A DNA stretch of 23,261 bases from JAVDCA01 sp036491235 (GTDB lineage: Bacteria; Pseudomonadota; Alphaproteobacteria; Rhizobiales; Xanthobacteraceae). Under the pieces are notes generated by a model. It worked only from the letters and a program-made list of their open reading frames with translations, was not told the DNA's origin and made no database searches. This document shows positions 1-7,815 of this stretch, piece after piece (position 1 is the stretch's first letter; every line of letters starts with the position of its first letter). The position numbers were made by a program, and so were the translations under genes. Location of the stretch: assembly GCA_036491235.1 (NCBI GenBank), contig DASXCK010000262.1:1-23261 (forward strand). The letters are read 5' to 3'.

Positions 1-1
1 C

Positions 2-928
2 GCCATCGGCGTCGAGTCGACCGCGGACAGCCGCCGCGACTACCGCGAGCTGCTCTTCCGCTCGGGCGACGCGATGAAGAACCATATCTCGGGCGTCATC
101 CTCTACGACGAGACGATCCGCCAGAATGCCAAGGACGGCACTCCGCTGGTCAAGCTGATCGAGCAGGCCGGCTCGCTGCCCGGCATCAAGGTCGACAAAG
201 GCACCAAGGCGCTGCCGTTCTGTCCGGGCGAGGTCATCACCGAAGGCCTCGACGGCTTGCGCGAGCGTCTCGCCGAATATCGCGGGCTCGGCGCCAAGTT
301 CGCCAAATGGCGCGCCGTGATCGACATCGGCGCCGGCATCCCGACCTGGCCGTGCGTGAAAGCCAACGCCCACGCGCTCGCGCGCTATGCGGCGCTGTGT
401 CAAGAAGAGCAGATCGTGCCGATCGTCGAGCCGGAGGTGCTGATGGACGGCAGCCACGACGTCGACACCTGCTACGCGATCACCGAATGGGTGCTGCGCA
501 CCGTCTACAACGAGCTGTTCGAGGCGCGCGTCGCCCTCGAAGGCACGGTGCTCAAGCCCAACATGGTGATCGCGGGCAAGAAGTCGGCGAAGAAAGCCTC
601 GGTCGAGGAAGTCGCCGAGAAGACCGTCAAGGTGCTCAAGGCCTGCGTGCCCGCGACCGTGCCGGGCATCGCGTTCCTCTCCGGCGGCCAGTCCGACGAG
701 GAGGCGACCGCGCATCTCGACGCCATCAACCGCATCGGCGACCTCCCCTGGTCGGTCACCTTCTCGTACGGCCGCGCGCTGCAGGCGGCGCCGCAGAAGG
801 CGTGGTCCGGCAAGGCCGAGAACGTCGCCGCCGCGCAGCGCGCCTTCGCGCATCGCGCGCGGATGAACGGCCTCGCCGCCAAGGGTGAGTGGAAGGCCGA
901 CATGGAGAAGGAGCGCAAGGCGGCGTAA
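2..928 (+). CDS. Class I fructose-bisphosphate aldolase (5' truncated by window edge)
   Basis: The reading frame is open from base 2, so the gene starts outside the window; 308 residues are visible and the ATG at 74 is internal. The enzyme cleaves fructose 1,6-bisphosphate to dihydroxyacetone phosphate and glyceraldehyde 3-phosphate in the cytoplasm through a lysine Schiff base, without metal. Visible family motifs are AKWRAVIDIG (lysine of the phosphate/catalytic site), GTVLKPNMVIAG (the Schiff-base lysine in the LKPNM motif), FLSGGQSDEEA (phosphate loop) and WSVTFSYGRALQ. The missing N-terminus should be about 30-40 residues. It ends in TAA and is followed by a strong inverted repeat. Assignment to the class I family is firm; the physiological direction (glycolysis, gluconeogenesis or Calvin cycle) cannot be told from this window. 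Confidence 0.95.
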   Translation, partial: AIGVESTADSRRDYRELLFRSGDAMKNHISGVILYDETIRQNAKDGTPLVKLIEQAGSLPGIKVDKGTKALPFCPGEVITEGLDGLRERLAEYRGLGAKFAKWRAVIDIGAGIPTWPCVKANAHALARYAALCQEEQIVPIVEPEVLMDGSHDVDTCYAITEWVLRTVYNELFEARVALEGTVLKPNMVIAGKKSAKKASVEEVAEKTVKVLKACVPATVPGIAFLSGGQSDEEATAHLDAINRIGDLPWSVTFSYGRALQAAPQKAWSGKAENVAAAQRAFAHRARMNGLAAKGEWKADMEKERKAA

Positions 929-938
929 GGGGACAAGC

Positions 939-960
939 GCGGGCCGCACATGCGGCCCGC
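939..960 (+). terminator. Inverted repeat after the aldolase gene, probable transcript end
   Basis: GCGGGCCGCA at 939-948 and TGCGGCCCGC at 951-960 are perfect complements, eleven bases after the aldolase stop. There is no T-run behind it, so it is not a textbook intrinsic terminator; it may stabilise the 3' end or act with Rho. The rest of 961-1059 shows no gene. Confidence 0.5.
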
Positions 961-1059
961 ATGGTTAGCCAACTCCTACCCGTATTCGCGGCATCCCGCT
1001 AACCGCGTATTTATCGATTTCGGCTATCCACGGACGCTCCATTTCGGGGGGAGGATACC

Positions 1060-1995
1060 GTGGCGGCTTCGCAATTTCGTCTGGTGACGCGCAGCGACTT
1101 CGACGGCCTGGTCTGCGGCCTGCTCCTCAAGGAGCTCGACCTGATCGACGAGATCACCTTCGTCCATCCCAAGGACATGCAGGACGGCAAGATCGCGATC
1201 TCGGCGCGCGACATCACCACCAACCTGCCCTACGTGCCGAGCTGCCACCTCGCCTTCGATCACCACTCGAGCGAGCTCGCGCGCAACGGCAAGCAGCACC
1301 CCGCGAACTACGTCATCGATCCGGAGGCGTTCTCGGCCGCCCGCGTCGTCTGGCGCCACTTCGGCGGCGAGAAACGCTTCCCGCGCGTCCGCGCGGATCT
1401 GATGGCCGCCGTCGACAAGGCGGACGCCGCCCAATTCAGCCGCGACGATATCCTCGACCCGCAGGGCTGGGTGCTCGTGAGCTTCCTGATGGACTCGCGC
1501 ACCGGGCTCGGGCGCTTCCGTCAGTTCCGCATCTCCAACTACGACCTGATGATGAAGCTGATCGACGAGTGCCGCACCCGCGGCGTCGAGGAGATCCTCG
1601 AGCTGCCCGACGTCAAGGAACGGGTCGACCTCTTCCGCAGCCACGCGTCGCAATTCCGTGAGCAGATCATGCGCTGCACCGAGGTCAAGGCCGACGTCGC
1701 CGTGCTCGACCTGCGCAAGGAAGAGACCATCTACGCGGGCAACCGCTTCATGATCTATGCGCTCTTTCCGCAGTGCCGCGTGTCGATGCACGTCCTGTGG
1801 GGCGTCAAGCAGCAGAACACCGTGTTCGCCATCGGCAAGTCGATCCTCGACCGCACCTCGCCGATCAATGTCGGCGACACCTGCCTCGCTTACGGCGGCG
1901 GCGGCCACGAGGCGGCCGGCACCTGCCAGATCGACAACGCCCGAGCCGAAGACGTGAAGACGGAGCTGATCGGCAAGCTCGCGGCGCCGCGTTGA
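1060..1995 (+). CDS. DHH-family phosphoesterase (exopolyphosphatase-like)
   Basis: The gene encodes 311 residues. The start is GTG at 1060, chosen because a strong ribosome-binding sequence (GGGGGGAGGA, 1045-1054) lies six bases upstream. The N-terminal DHH domain has the first metal motif as SDFDGLVCG (family form SDxDG) near residue 14 and the signature FDHHSSE near residue 68. The C-terminal DHHA1 domain has the glycine-rich GGGGHEAAGTCQ near residue 280. The family comprises Mn/Mg-dependent phosphoesterases including RecJ, nanoRNases, c-di-AMP hydrolases and PPX1-type exopolyphosphatases. The GGGGHEAAG end resembles nanoRNase/NrnA-like proteins, but the substrate cannot be fixed from sequence. 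It stands alone between the aldolase and a dispersed repeat. Confidence 0.85.
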   Translation: MAASQFRLVTRSDFDGLVCGLLLKELDLIDEITFVHPKDMQDGKIAISARDITTNLPYVPSCHLAFDHHSSELARNGKQHPANYVIDPEAFSAARVVWRHFGGEKRFPRVRADLMAAVDKADAAQFSRDDILDPQGWVLVSFLMDSRTGLGRFRQFRISNYDLMMKLIDECRTRGVEEILELPDVKERVDLFRSHASQFREQIMRCTEVKADVAVLDLRKEETIYAGNRFMIYALFPQCRVSMHVLWGVKQQNTVFAIGKSILDRTSPINVGDTCLAYGGGGHEAAGTCQIDNARAEDVKTELIGKLAAPR

Positions 1996-2017
1996 GCATT
2001 CTTCAAGGGCTAACACG

Positions 2018-2102
2018 ACGTCATGGCCGGGCTTGTCCCGGCCATCCACGTCTTGGCCCCAGAAACAAGACGTGGATGCCCGGCCTTCGCGGGGCATGAC
2101 GT
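2018..2102. repeat. Dispersed intergenic repeat, copy 1
   Basis: The copy runs from GTCATGGCCGGGCTTGTCCC to GGGGCATGACG. The two ends are complementary (GTCATGGCCGGG against the terminal CCGGCCTTCGC...CATGAC region) and an inner pair CCACGTCTTG / CAAGACGTGG forms a hairpin. Related copies lie at 19946-20033 and 22212-22302. It sits between the convergent phosphoesterase and livF genes, where it may help end transcription. Confidence 0.85.
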
Positions 2103-2115
2103 GGATGGGTCAACG

Positions 2116-2832
2116 CTAAATCCCCAGATACGCCGCCTGCACCTGCTTGTTGTCGGCGAGCTCGGCACTCGAGCCGTGCATGATCACCTTGCCGCTTTCG
2201 AGCACGTAGGCGCGCTGCACCAGCGTGAGGGCGCGGCTGACGTTCTGCTCGACCAGCAGGATGGCGGTGCCCATCTTGTGAATCTCGGCGATCTTCTCGA
2301 ACGTCACGTCGGTCATCACGGGCGCAAGGCCCAATGAAGGCTCGTCGAGCATGAGGAGCCGCGGCTTGAGCATCAGGCCGCGGCCGACCGCGAGCATCTG
2401 CTGCTCGCCGCCGCTCATGGTGCCGGCGCGCTGGCGCCGGCGTTCGGCCAGCACCGGGAAGATGGCGTACACGGTCTCGAGCGTGCGGCTGCGCTCGGCC
2501 TTGGCACGCGGCACGTAGGCGCCGATCTCGAGATTTTCCTGCACGGTCATTTCGGGAAAGACCTGGCGGCCCTCCGGTACGTGGGCGATGCCGAGCTCGG
2601 CCACCCGGTAGGGCGGCAGCGCCACCGTGTCGGCGCCCGCGAACAGAATCTTCCCCGCCGTGAGGCGCACCAACCCCGAGATCGCGCGCAAGGTCGTGCT
2701 CTTGCCGGCGCCATTGGCGCCGAGCAGGCCGACCGCCTCTCCTTCGCCGACCTCGATGCTCACGCCCTCGATCGCCGGGACCGCGCCGTAGCTCGCGCTC
2801 ACGCTGCCGAGTGTCAGCATCGTCCGGCTCAT
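2116..2832 (-). CDS. livF: Branched-chain amino acid-type ABC transporter ATPase LivF
   Basis: The gene encodes 238 residues from the ATG at 2832, which gives 16 bases to the livG stop; a longer frame to 2883 would overlap livG and adds only an Arg-rich tail. This is the second cytoplasmic ATPase of a hydrophobic amino acid uptake (HAAT) importer. Walker A is GANGAGKS (residues 38-45), signature SGGEQ (140-144) and Walker B MLDEP (161-165), with the LivF-type HVPEGRQVFPEMTVQENLEIG segment split across residues 84-104. It is the last gene of the livK-H-M-G-F operon. The ligand of such systems ranges from Leu/Ile/Val to other amino acids, amides and urea, so substrate is not assigned. Confidence 0.93.
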   Translation of the reverse strand: MSRTMLTLGSVSASYGAVPAIEGVSIEVGEGEAVGLLGANGAGKSTTLRAISGLVRLTAGKILFAGADTVALPPYRVAELGIAHVPEGRQVFPEMTVQENLEIGAYVPRAKAERSRTLETVYAIFPVLAERRRQRAGTMSGGEQQMLAVGRGLMLKPRLLMLDEPSLGLAPVMTDVTFEKIAEIHKMGTAILLVEQNVSRALTLVQRAYVLESGKVIMHGSSAELADNKQVQAAYLGI

Positions 2833-2848
2833 TGTCCCGCTGTCCCGC

Positions 2849-3604
2849 TCACGGTGCCGCTCCCGCGGCGGGCGCCGCCGCATGCACGTAGCCGGTGCCG
2901 AGATAGGCGCGGATCACTTCCGGATCGGCAACCACGTCCTTGGGGCTGCCCTCGGCGATCTTCTGCCCGTGGTCGAGCACCACGATGTGCCGCGCCACCG
3001 CCATGATGGCACGCATCACGTGCTCGACGATCACGATGGCGAGCCCGCGCGCCGCAAGCCTGCCGATGAGCGCCACCGCCTGGTCGATCTCCGCCGGGTT
3101 GAGGCCCGCCATCACCTCGTCGAGCAGCAGGAGTCGCGGCTGCGTCGCAAGCGCACGCGCCATCTCGAGGCGGCGCTGGTCGATGGTGGTCAGGTCGCGC
3201 GCCGCGCTTTGCGCCTTGGCGGCCAGTCCGACGAAATCGATCGCCTCCTGCGCCTTCGCAAGCGCGACGTCGGGGCGCCTGTCGCGCAGGAACGCGCCGG
3301 TCATCACGTTGGCGAGCACCGTCATGGCGCCGAACGGCCGCGCCACCTGGAAGGTGCGCGCGAGCCCATGCGCGCAGATCTGGTGCGGCCGCAGGCCGGT
3401 GAGCTCGCGGCCGAACGCCACGACCGAGCCGGCGTCGGGCCGGTGGAAGCCGGTGATGAGATGGAAGCTCGTGGTCTTGCCCGCGCCGTTCGGGCCGATC
3501 AGCGCCAGCGTCTCGCCCTCGCGCACCGCGAAGCTCACCTCATGCACGGCGCGCAGGCCGCCGAAGCGCTTGCACAGACCCTGGACGACGAGCGCCTCAG
3601 CCAT
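2849..3604 (-). CDS. livG: Branched-chain amino acid-type ABC transporter ATPase LivG
   Basis: The gene encodes 251 residues and is the first cytoplasmic ATPase of the importer. Walker A is GPNGAGKT (residues 37-44) and Walker B LLLLDE (158-163), followed by VMAGLNPAE, which is typical of LivG. The ABC signature region reads LTTIDQRRLEMARAL (138-152) instead of LSGGQ; LivG proteins often deviate here, and the QRRLE(M/I)ARAL continuation is normal. The C-terminal QKIAEGSPKDVVADPEVIRAYLG stretch (split by position) is the LivG tail. Its start overlaps the end of livM by 8 bases, indicating translational coupling. Confidence 0.93.
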   Translation of the reverse strand: MAEALVVQGLCKRFGGLRAVHEVSFAVREGETLALIGPNGAGKTTSFHLITGFHRPDAGSVVAFGRELTGLRPHQICAHGLARTFQVARPFGAMTVLANVMTGAFLRDRRPDVALAKAQEAIDFVGLAAKAQSAARDLTTIDQRRLEMARALATQPRLLLLDEVMAGLNPAEIDQAVALIGRLAARGLAIVIVEHVMRAIMAVARHIVVLDHGQKIAEGSPKDVVADPEVIRAYLGTGYVHAAAPAAGAAP

Positions 3605-4616
3605 CTGACTGACCTCGGGCGGGCGCCCGCGTTGATGCCGGCTTGGTCCGGACGATGCGCCGGTACGCGTCGGTGACGAGGCCGATGAGCCCGGTCGGCC
3701 GCCACAGAATCACGGCCATCAGGATCAGGCTGTAGATCGTGAGCTGGATTCCGCCGCGCGCACCGCCGAGCCAGCTCTGCAGCAGCGCTGAAGATGACTC
3801 CAGCAGCACGGTCCCGAGCACCGGCCCCCACAGCGTGCCGATGCCGCCGACGATCGACACCAGCGCGGCCTCGACCGAGACGTTGAAGCTGAACGCCGTG
3901 TTGGGATCGATGAAGTAGATGTACTGGACGTAGAACGTGCCCGCGAGCGCGGTGAGGAAGGCGCTGATCAGATAGATGTCGCGCTTGATCTTGGCGGCAT
4001 TGACGCCGACGGCTTCGGCGGCGTCCTCGTCCTCGCCGATCGCCACCAGGTAGTAGCCGATATAGGAGCGCTCGATCGCCCAGGTGATCGCAAGCCCGAG
4101 TGCGAGCAGGCCGAGCGCGATGTAGTAGTACGGCGCCTTGCCCTCGAACTGCATCATCAGCGGCGCGCTGCCGAGGTTGGGCATGGTGGTGCCTTCGGCG
4201 CCCCAGGCGAAATCGCGAAACTTGAGGAAGAGCAGCATCAGGACCTGCGCGGTCGCAATGGTGGCGATTGCGAAATAAGGACCGCGCAGACGGAAGCAGA
4301 GCCAGCCGATCGGCAGGCTCGCCGCCATCGCAACCACGCCCCCCGCGATCATGCCGATCCACGGCGAGACGTCGTAATTGATGAGCAGAAGCGACGACGT
4401 GTAGGCGCCGAGCCCGAAATAGGCGGCGTGGCCGAGCGAGAGCTGCTTGGCGTAGCCGCCCATCAGGTTCCAGGCGACGCCGATGAAGGAGAACAGGAGC
4501 ACGCGGATGAAGATGTCGATCGCGAACGCGCTCGTCACCGCCAGCGGCAGGGCGAGCAGGACAGCCACGAGGGCCGCAAGCCAGAGTGTGCCGGGGCGCG
4601 CGAGCTTCGTCCTCAT
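3597..4616 (-). CDS. livM: Branched-chain amino acid-type ABC transporter permease LivM
   Basis: The gene encodes 339 residues of an inner-membrane permease with about nine to ten hydrophobic segments starting at residue 12. LivM family marks are NLMGGYAKQLSLGHAAYFGLG near residue 50 (positions approximate), the inner LRGPYFAIATIA motif, the coupling region GEDEDAAEAVGVN and ALVSIVGGIGTLWGP near the end. It pairs with LivH to form the transmembrane channel. Its ATG overlaps the livH stop in an ATGA arrangement (4613-4616) and its end overlaps livG, so all four are cotranslated. Confidence 0.93.
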   Translation of the reverse strand: MRTKLARPGTLWLAALVAVLLALPLAVTSAFAIDIFIRVLLFSFIGVAWNLMGGYAKQLSLGHAAYFGLGAYTSSLLLINYDVSPWIGMIAGGVVAMAASLPIGWLCFRLRGPYFAIATIATAQVLMLLFLKFRDFAWGAEGTTMPNLGSAPLMMQFEGKAPYYYIALGLLALGLAITWAIERSYIGYYLVAIGEDEDAAEAVGVNAAKIKRDIYLISAFLTALAGTFYVQYIYFIDPNTAFSFNVSVEAALVSIVGGIGTLWGPVLGTVLLESSSALLQSWLGGARGGIQLTIYSLILMAVILWRPTGLIGLVTDAYRRIVRTKPASTRAPARGQSDG

Positions 4617-5479
4617 CGCGCGCCCCCGACGAGGCCGCTCGGGCGGAACGCCAACGTCAGCAGGAGCATGGCGAAGACGACGATCAGGCCCGAGTCGGCG
4701 CCGACGAACTGGATGCCGAGCGACTCGGCGACGCCCATCATCAGGCTCGCGACCAGCGCACCCGTGATGTTGCCGAGCGTGCCCAGCACCACCGCGACGA
4801 AGGCCATCAGCACGAACACCTGGCCGACCATCGGGTAGACCGGGTAGAACGGCACCAGCAGCGATCCCGCCGCGCCCGCGAGCGCGAGCGCGATGCCGAC
4901 CGCGACCGCGAACACGCGGTCCGGATTGATACCCATCAGCATCGCGACGTCGCGGTTCTGCGCCGCTGCGCGCATCGCCTTGCCGAGGTCGGTGGTGTGC
5001 AGGAAGACCGCGAGCGCGGCGGTGAACACCATGGCGAGCACGAAAGCGATCAGCTTGGCGACCGGCAGGTATATCGCGCCGAGATGCAGCGCCGCGTCCG
5101 TGTAGGGCGTCTGCACGGTGCGATAATTGGCGGTGAACAGGAGCAGCGCGAGGTTCAGTAGCAGCAGCGACAGCGCGAAGGTGAGGAAGATTTGCGGCAT
5201 GTCGCCGAGGCCGAGCACCCGGCGGATGAGGAAATGCTGCAGCAGCGCGCCCATCACGAACAGGGCCGGCATCGAGATGAACAGCGTCAGCAACGGGTCG
5301 ATGCCGAGCCAGGTCGCCAGGAAGAAACTGATGTACATCCCGATCATCACGAACTCGCCTTGGGCGAAGTTCACGATCTTGACGACGCCGAAGATGAGCG
5401 ATACCCCGATGCTGACCAACGCGTAGATTCCGCCGATCAGCAAGCCGTTCACCACGGCCTGTATGATTGTCGTCAGCAT
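4613..5479 (-). CDS. livH: Branched-chain amino acid-type ABC transporter permease LivH
   Basis: The gene encodes 288 residues from the ATG at 5479. A TTG-initiated frame from 5518 would run into the palindromic repeat upstream and adds a 13-residue charged tail with no hydrophobic character, so it is rejected. Family marks are NGLLIGGIYALVSIGVSLIFG at the N-terminus, VNFAQGEFVMIGMY, the coupling motif AAQNRDVAMLMGINPDRVF and VLGTLGNITGALVASLMMG near the C-terminus. It is the first membrane gene after livK and is separated from it by about 200 bases containing a palindromic repeat. Confidence 0.93.
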   Translation of the reverse strand: MLTTIIQAVVNGLLIGGIYALVSIGVSLIFGVVKIVNFAQGEFVMIGMYISFFLATWLGIDPLLTLFISMPALFVMGALLQHFLIRRVLGLGDMPQIFLTFALSLLLLNLALLLFTANYRTVQTPYTDAALHLGAIYLPVAKLIAFVLAMVFTAALAVFLHTTDLGKAMRAAAQNRDVAMLMGINPDRVFAVAVGIALALAGAAGSLLVPFYPVYPMVGQVFVLMAFVAVVLGTLGNITGALVASLMMGVAESLGIQFVGADSGLIVVFAMLLLTLAFRPSGLVGGAR

Positions 5480-5504
5480 CGGGATGCTATCGGGCCCGCG
5501 TCTT

Positions 5505-5621
5505 CCCTCTCCCCGCAAGGGAGGGGGTGGCGAGCGAAGCTCGCCGGGTGAGGGGCGCTCGGAGTCTCAATCGAATCCATAGAGTCCCTCACCCCAACCC
5601 TGTCCCCTTCGGGGAGAGGGA
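5505..5621. repeat. Palindromic intergenic repeat inside the liv operon
   Basis: The ends are exact inverted copies: CCCTCTCCCC near 5505 and GGGGAGAGGG at 5611-5620. Internal complementary pieces include GGCGAGCGAAGCTCGCC. This arrangement is common as an intergenic repeat in Hyphomicrobiales genomes. It lies in the livK-livH gap of the minus-strand operon, where the folded transcript could lower expression of the membrane genes relative to the binding protein. Confidence 0.7.
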
Positions 5622-5677
5622 GCGCACCCGCCGTGCCAAACCATAGGCAATGCCCACCAGCATCTGGACGCGTGCGC

Positions 5678-6892
5678 TCAGGCTTTCCTCAGCGGCGCGC
5701 GGGCGTCTTCCTCGGGAAAAACGGCGGCAAGGTCGCCGTTCTGCCACTGCACGCCGACCGGATGCGCGTAGATGTTCTTGCCGTCTGGACCGAACTTCAC
5801 CTTCCCGCCCGGCCCCATGGCCGCGTAGCCGGACGACACGTCGAGGGTCGCGAGCGCATCGCGCACCTTCTGCGGATCGGCCGATTTGGCGCGCTCGAGC
5901 GCATCGGCGAGCATGAAGGTCTGCGCGACTAGGCCGCCCGCATACTCGAACAGGAACTCGCCGTACTGCTTCTTGTAGGTCTCGTTCACCTTCTGCGCGT
6001 CGGCGTTGACGTCGTGGTTCCAGTGCGCGACGCCGAGCAGGCCTTCGGCGTCCTTGCCGACGTTCTTGTAGAAGTCCGGGATCACGAAGCCGCCGGAGCC
6101 GCCGTTGATCGCGATCTTGAGGCCGGTCTGCTTGATGGCGCGGATGATCAGGATCAGGTCGTTGAGATAGGACACCGGAAAGAGCATGTTGGCGCCCGAG
6201 GCCTTGACCTTGTTGAGTAGCGGGCTCGCATCGGTGAGACCGGCCGAATAGGGCTCGAACATTACGATCTCGACGCCTTCGCCGGGCGCCTGTTCGCGCA
6301 GACCCTTCGAGGTCGCGGTGCCGAACGCCGTGTTCTCGAAGACGACCGCGACCTTCGGCTTGTCGCTCACGAGCTTGGACATCTGCAGCTGGGCGAGCGC
6401 GAACTGCGAGGCGCGCGAGAACGGCGTGAAGGTGTAGTGACGGTTCTTGTTGAGCAGGTCCGAGCTCGAGCCGGTGATGATCGGCATCTTGGCGCGCTCG
6501 CACACCTCGCTCGCGATCAGCGTCAGCGCGCTCGCAAAGCAGCCGTGCACGGCCGAGAGCTTGTAGCCGTGGATAAGCCGGTCGGTCTCGGTGCGCGTGA
6601 CCGTCGTGTCGCTCTGCACGTCGGAGACGATGAGGTTGAGCTTGGCACCGCCCAGCGATTTGATGCCGCCGGCGTCGTTCACCATCTGCACCGCGAGCTT
6701 CGCGGCGTTGACGCAGCCCTGGCCGATCTGCGCAAAGCTGCCCGTCGTGGGGTAAAGCCCGCCGATGTTCACGGGCTCGGCCGCCAAGGCCGAGCGCGGC
6801 AGGATCGCGGCCGCCGCCACGGCGCCGGGCGCCGTCCTGGTGAGAAAATCGCGCCGGTGCTGCGCGCCAAAGCCCTTGCGGATGCGTCCCAT
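5678..6892 (-). CDS. Periplasmic substrate-binding protein of the HAAT ABC importer (LivK-like)
   Basis: The gene encodes 404 residues. The start is ATG at 6892 because GGGAGGA lies seven bases upstream; the open frame continues much further 5' but carries only non-protein-like Arg-rich sequence. The N-terminus has a twin-arginine motif (HRRDFLTRTA, residues about 12-21) followed by an Ala-rich hydrophobic stretch ending near ALAAEP, so Tat export is likely. The mature part begins VNIGGLYPTTGSFAQIGQG and continues AVQMVNDAGGIKSLGGAKL, typical of the peripla_BP_6 / LivJ-LivK family. It is the first gene of the operon with livHMGF. The ligand is unknown. Confidence 0.9.
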   Translation of the reverse strand: MGRIRKGFGAQHRRDFLTRTAPGAVAAAAILPRSALAAEPVNIGGLYPTTGSFAQIGQGCVNAAKLAVQMVNDAGGIKSLGGAKLNLIVSDVQSDTTVTRTETDRLIHGYKLSAVHGCFASALTLIASEVCERAKMPIITGSSSDLLNKNRHYTFTPFSRASQFALAQLQMSKLVSDKPKVAVVFENTAFGTATSKGLREQAPGEGVEIVMFEPYSAGLTDASPLLNKVKASGANMLFPVSYLNDLILIIRAIKQTGLKIAINGGSGGFVIPDFYKNVGKDAEGLLGVAHWNHDVNADAQKVNETYKKQYGEFLFEYAGGLVAQTFMLADALERAKSADPQKVRDALATLDVSSGYAAMGPGGKVKFGPDGKNIYAHPVGVQWQNGDLAAVFPEEDARAPLRKA

Positions 6893-7089
6893 CGTGTCCT
6901 CCCGAAATGTGCGCGCCGTTCGTCCGGCGCCGCTTGGCAGCCCGTCGGCGGCGGATTGTATAGCCGGCATGCCCGGATAGAAATGCCGATTGCCGCGCGG
7001 TATCCTCCCGCATTCACCTGCGCGCTCGCGCCGTCGCGCCGCCAGGCCGCGGCAGACCTGAGCGGTGTCGCGCCGCGTCCGCCCTGAAA

Positions 7090-7120
7090 CGTGATGACGC
7101 TTTTTCGAATCGCCATCACG
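7090..7120. promoter_or_regulatory. Inverted repeat between the divergent liv operon and thiE-like gene, candidate operator
   Basis: CGTGATGACG (7090-7099) and CGCCATCACG (7111-7120) are complementary at nine of ten positions with an 11-base T-rich spacer. It is in the 278-base divergent gap (6893-7170), about 50 bases before the thiE-like start. No regulator can be named, and no clear -35/-10 pair was seen in this gap. Confidence 0.35.
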
Positions 7121-7170
7121 CGGTAGCTCGTCATGTTCCGGCCCGCCGGATTGGAGACCCATCGCACGCC

Positions 7171-7815
7171 ATGGCCGCTCGACCGCCGAACACGACCCCG
7201 ACCGCACGGCTCTATCTGGTCGCGCCCGTCCTCACCGACGTCGCGGCGGTGGCCGCCCTGCTCGGTCCGGCGCTGGCGGCCGCCGACATTGCGGCGGTGT
7301 TGCTGCGCCTGCCTGCGGCCGATGAGCGCACACTGATCAACCGCATCCGCGACCTTGCGCCGCTCGCCCAGGACCGTGGCGCCGCGCTGATCGTCGACGG
7401 CCGCCCCGACCTGGTGGCGCGCGCCGGCGCCGACGGCGCCCATCTCACCGGCAACGCGGCCGTGCGGGAGGCGGCCGGCGCCCTCAAGCCCGACCGCATT
7501 GTCGGTGCCGGGGGGCTCGGCAGCCGCCATGACGCCATGGTCGCGGCCGAGGCGGGTGCCGATTACGTGATGTTCGGCGAGTCCGACCCTGCCGGAAAAA
7601 GGCCTTCCTTCGAGGCCATCCGGGAGCGCGTAGAATGGTGGACCGAAGTGTTCGAGATTCCCTGTGTCGCCTATGCGGCGAGCCTTGCTGAAATCGGCGA
7701 CCTCGCGGCGGCGGAGTTCGTCGCGCTCGACCCGATGATTCTGTCCGAGCCGCGCGGGCCGGCGGCGGCTGTCGCGGAGGCGGCCCACCGTCTTGCGGCG
7801 GAGAGCGCCTCATGA
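7171..7815 (+). CDS. Thiamine phosphate synthase-like protein
   Basis: The gene encodes 214 residues predicted to form a TIM barrel. ThiE condenses hydroxymethylpyrimidine diphosphate with carboxythiazole phosphate to form thiamine phosphate. Recognisable parts are ALIVDGRPDLVARAGADGAHL (the D-D-G-H strand, shown across residues about 71-91), VGAGGLGSRHDAMVAAEAG and ADYVMFGESDPAGKRPSFEA, matching the ThiE ADYVGFGPIFPTxTK region. The match is divergent: the family's VHLGQ(E/S)D is replaced by AHLTGNA, and the TxTK loop by DPAGKRPS. It could therefore be a TenI-like or otherwise specialised paralogue. No close ribosome-binding site precedes the ATG (GGAG is 14 bases away). Its stop overlaps the next start as ATGA. 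Confidence 0.7.
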   Translation: MAARPPNTTPTARLYLVAPVLTDVAAVAALLGPALAAADIAAVLLRLPAADERTLINRIRDLAPLAQDRGAALIVDGRPDLVARAGADGAHLTGNAAVREAAGALKPDRIVGAGGLGSRHDAMVAAEAGADYVMFGESDPAGKRPSFEAIRERVEWWTEVFEIPCVAYAASLAEIGDLAAAEFVALDPMILSEPRGPAAAVAEAAHRLAAESAS

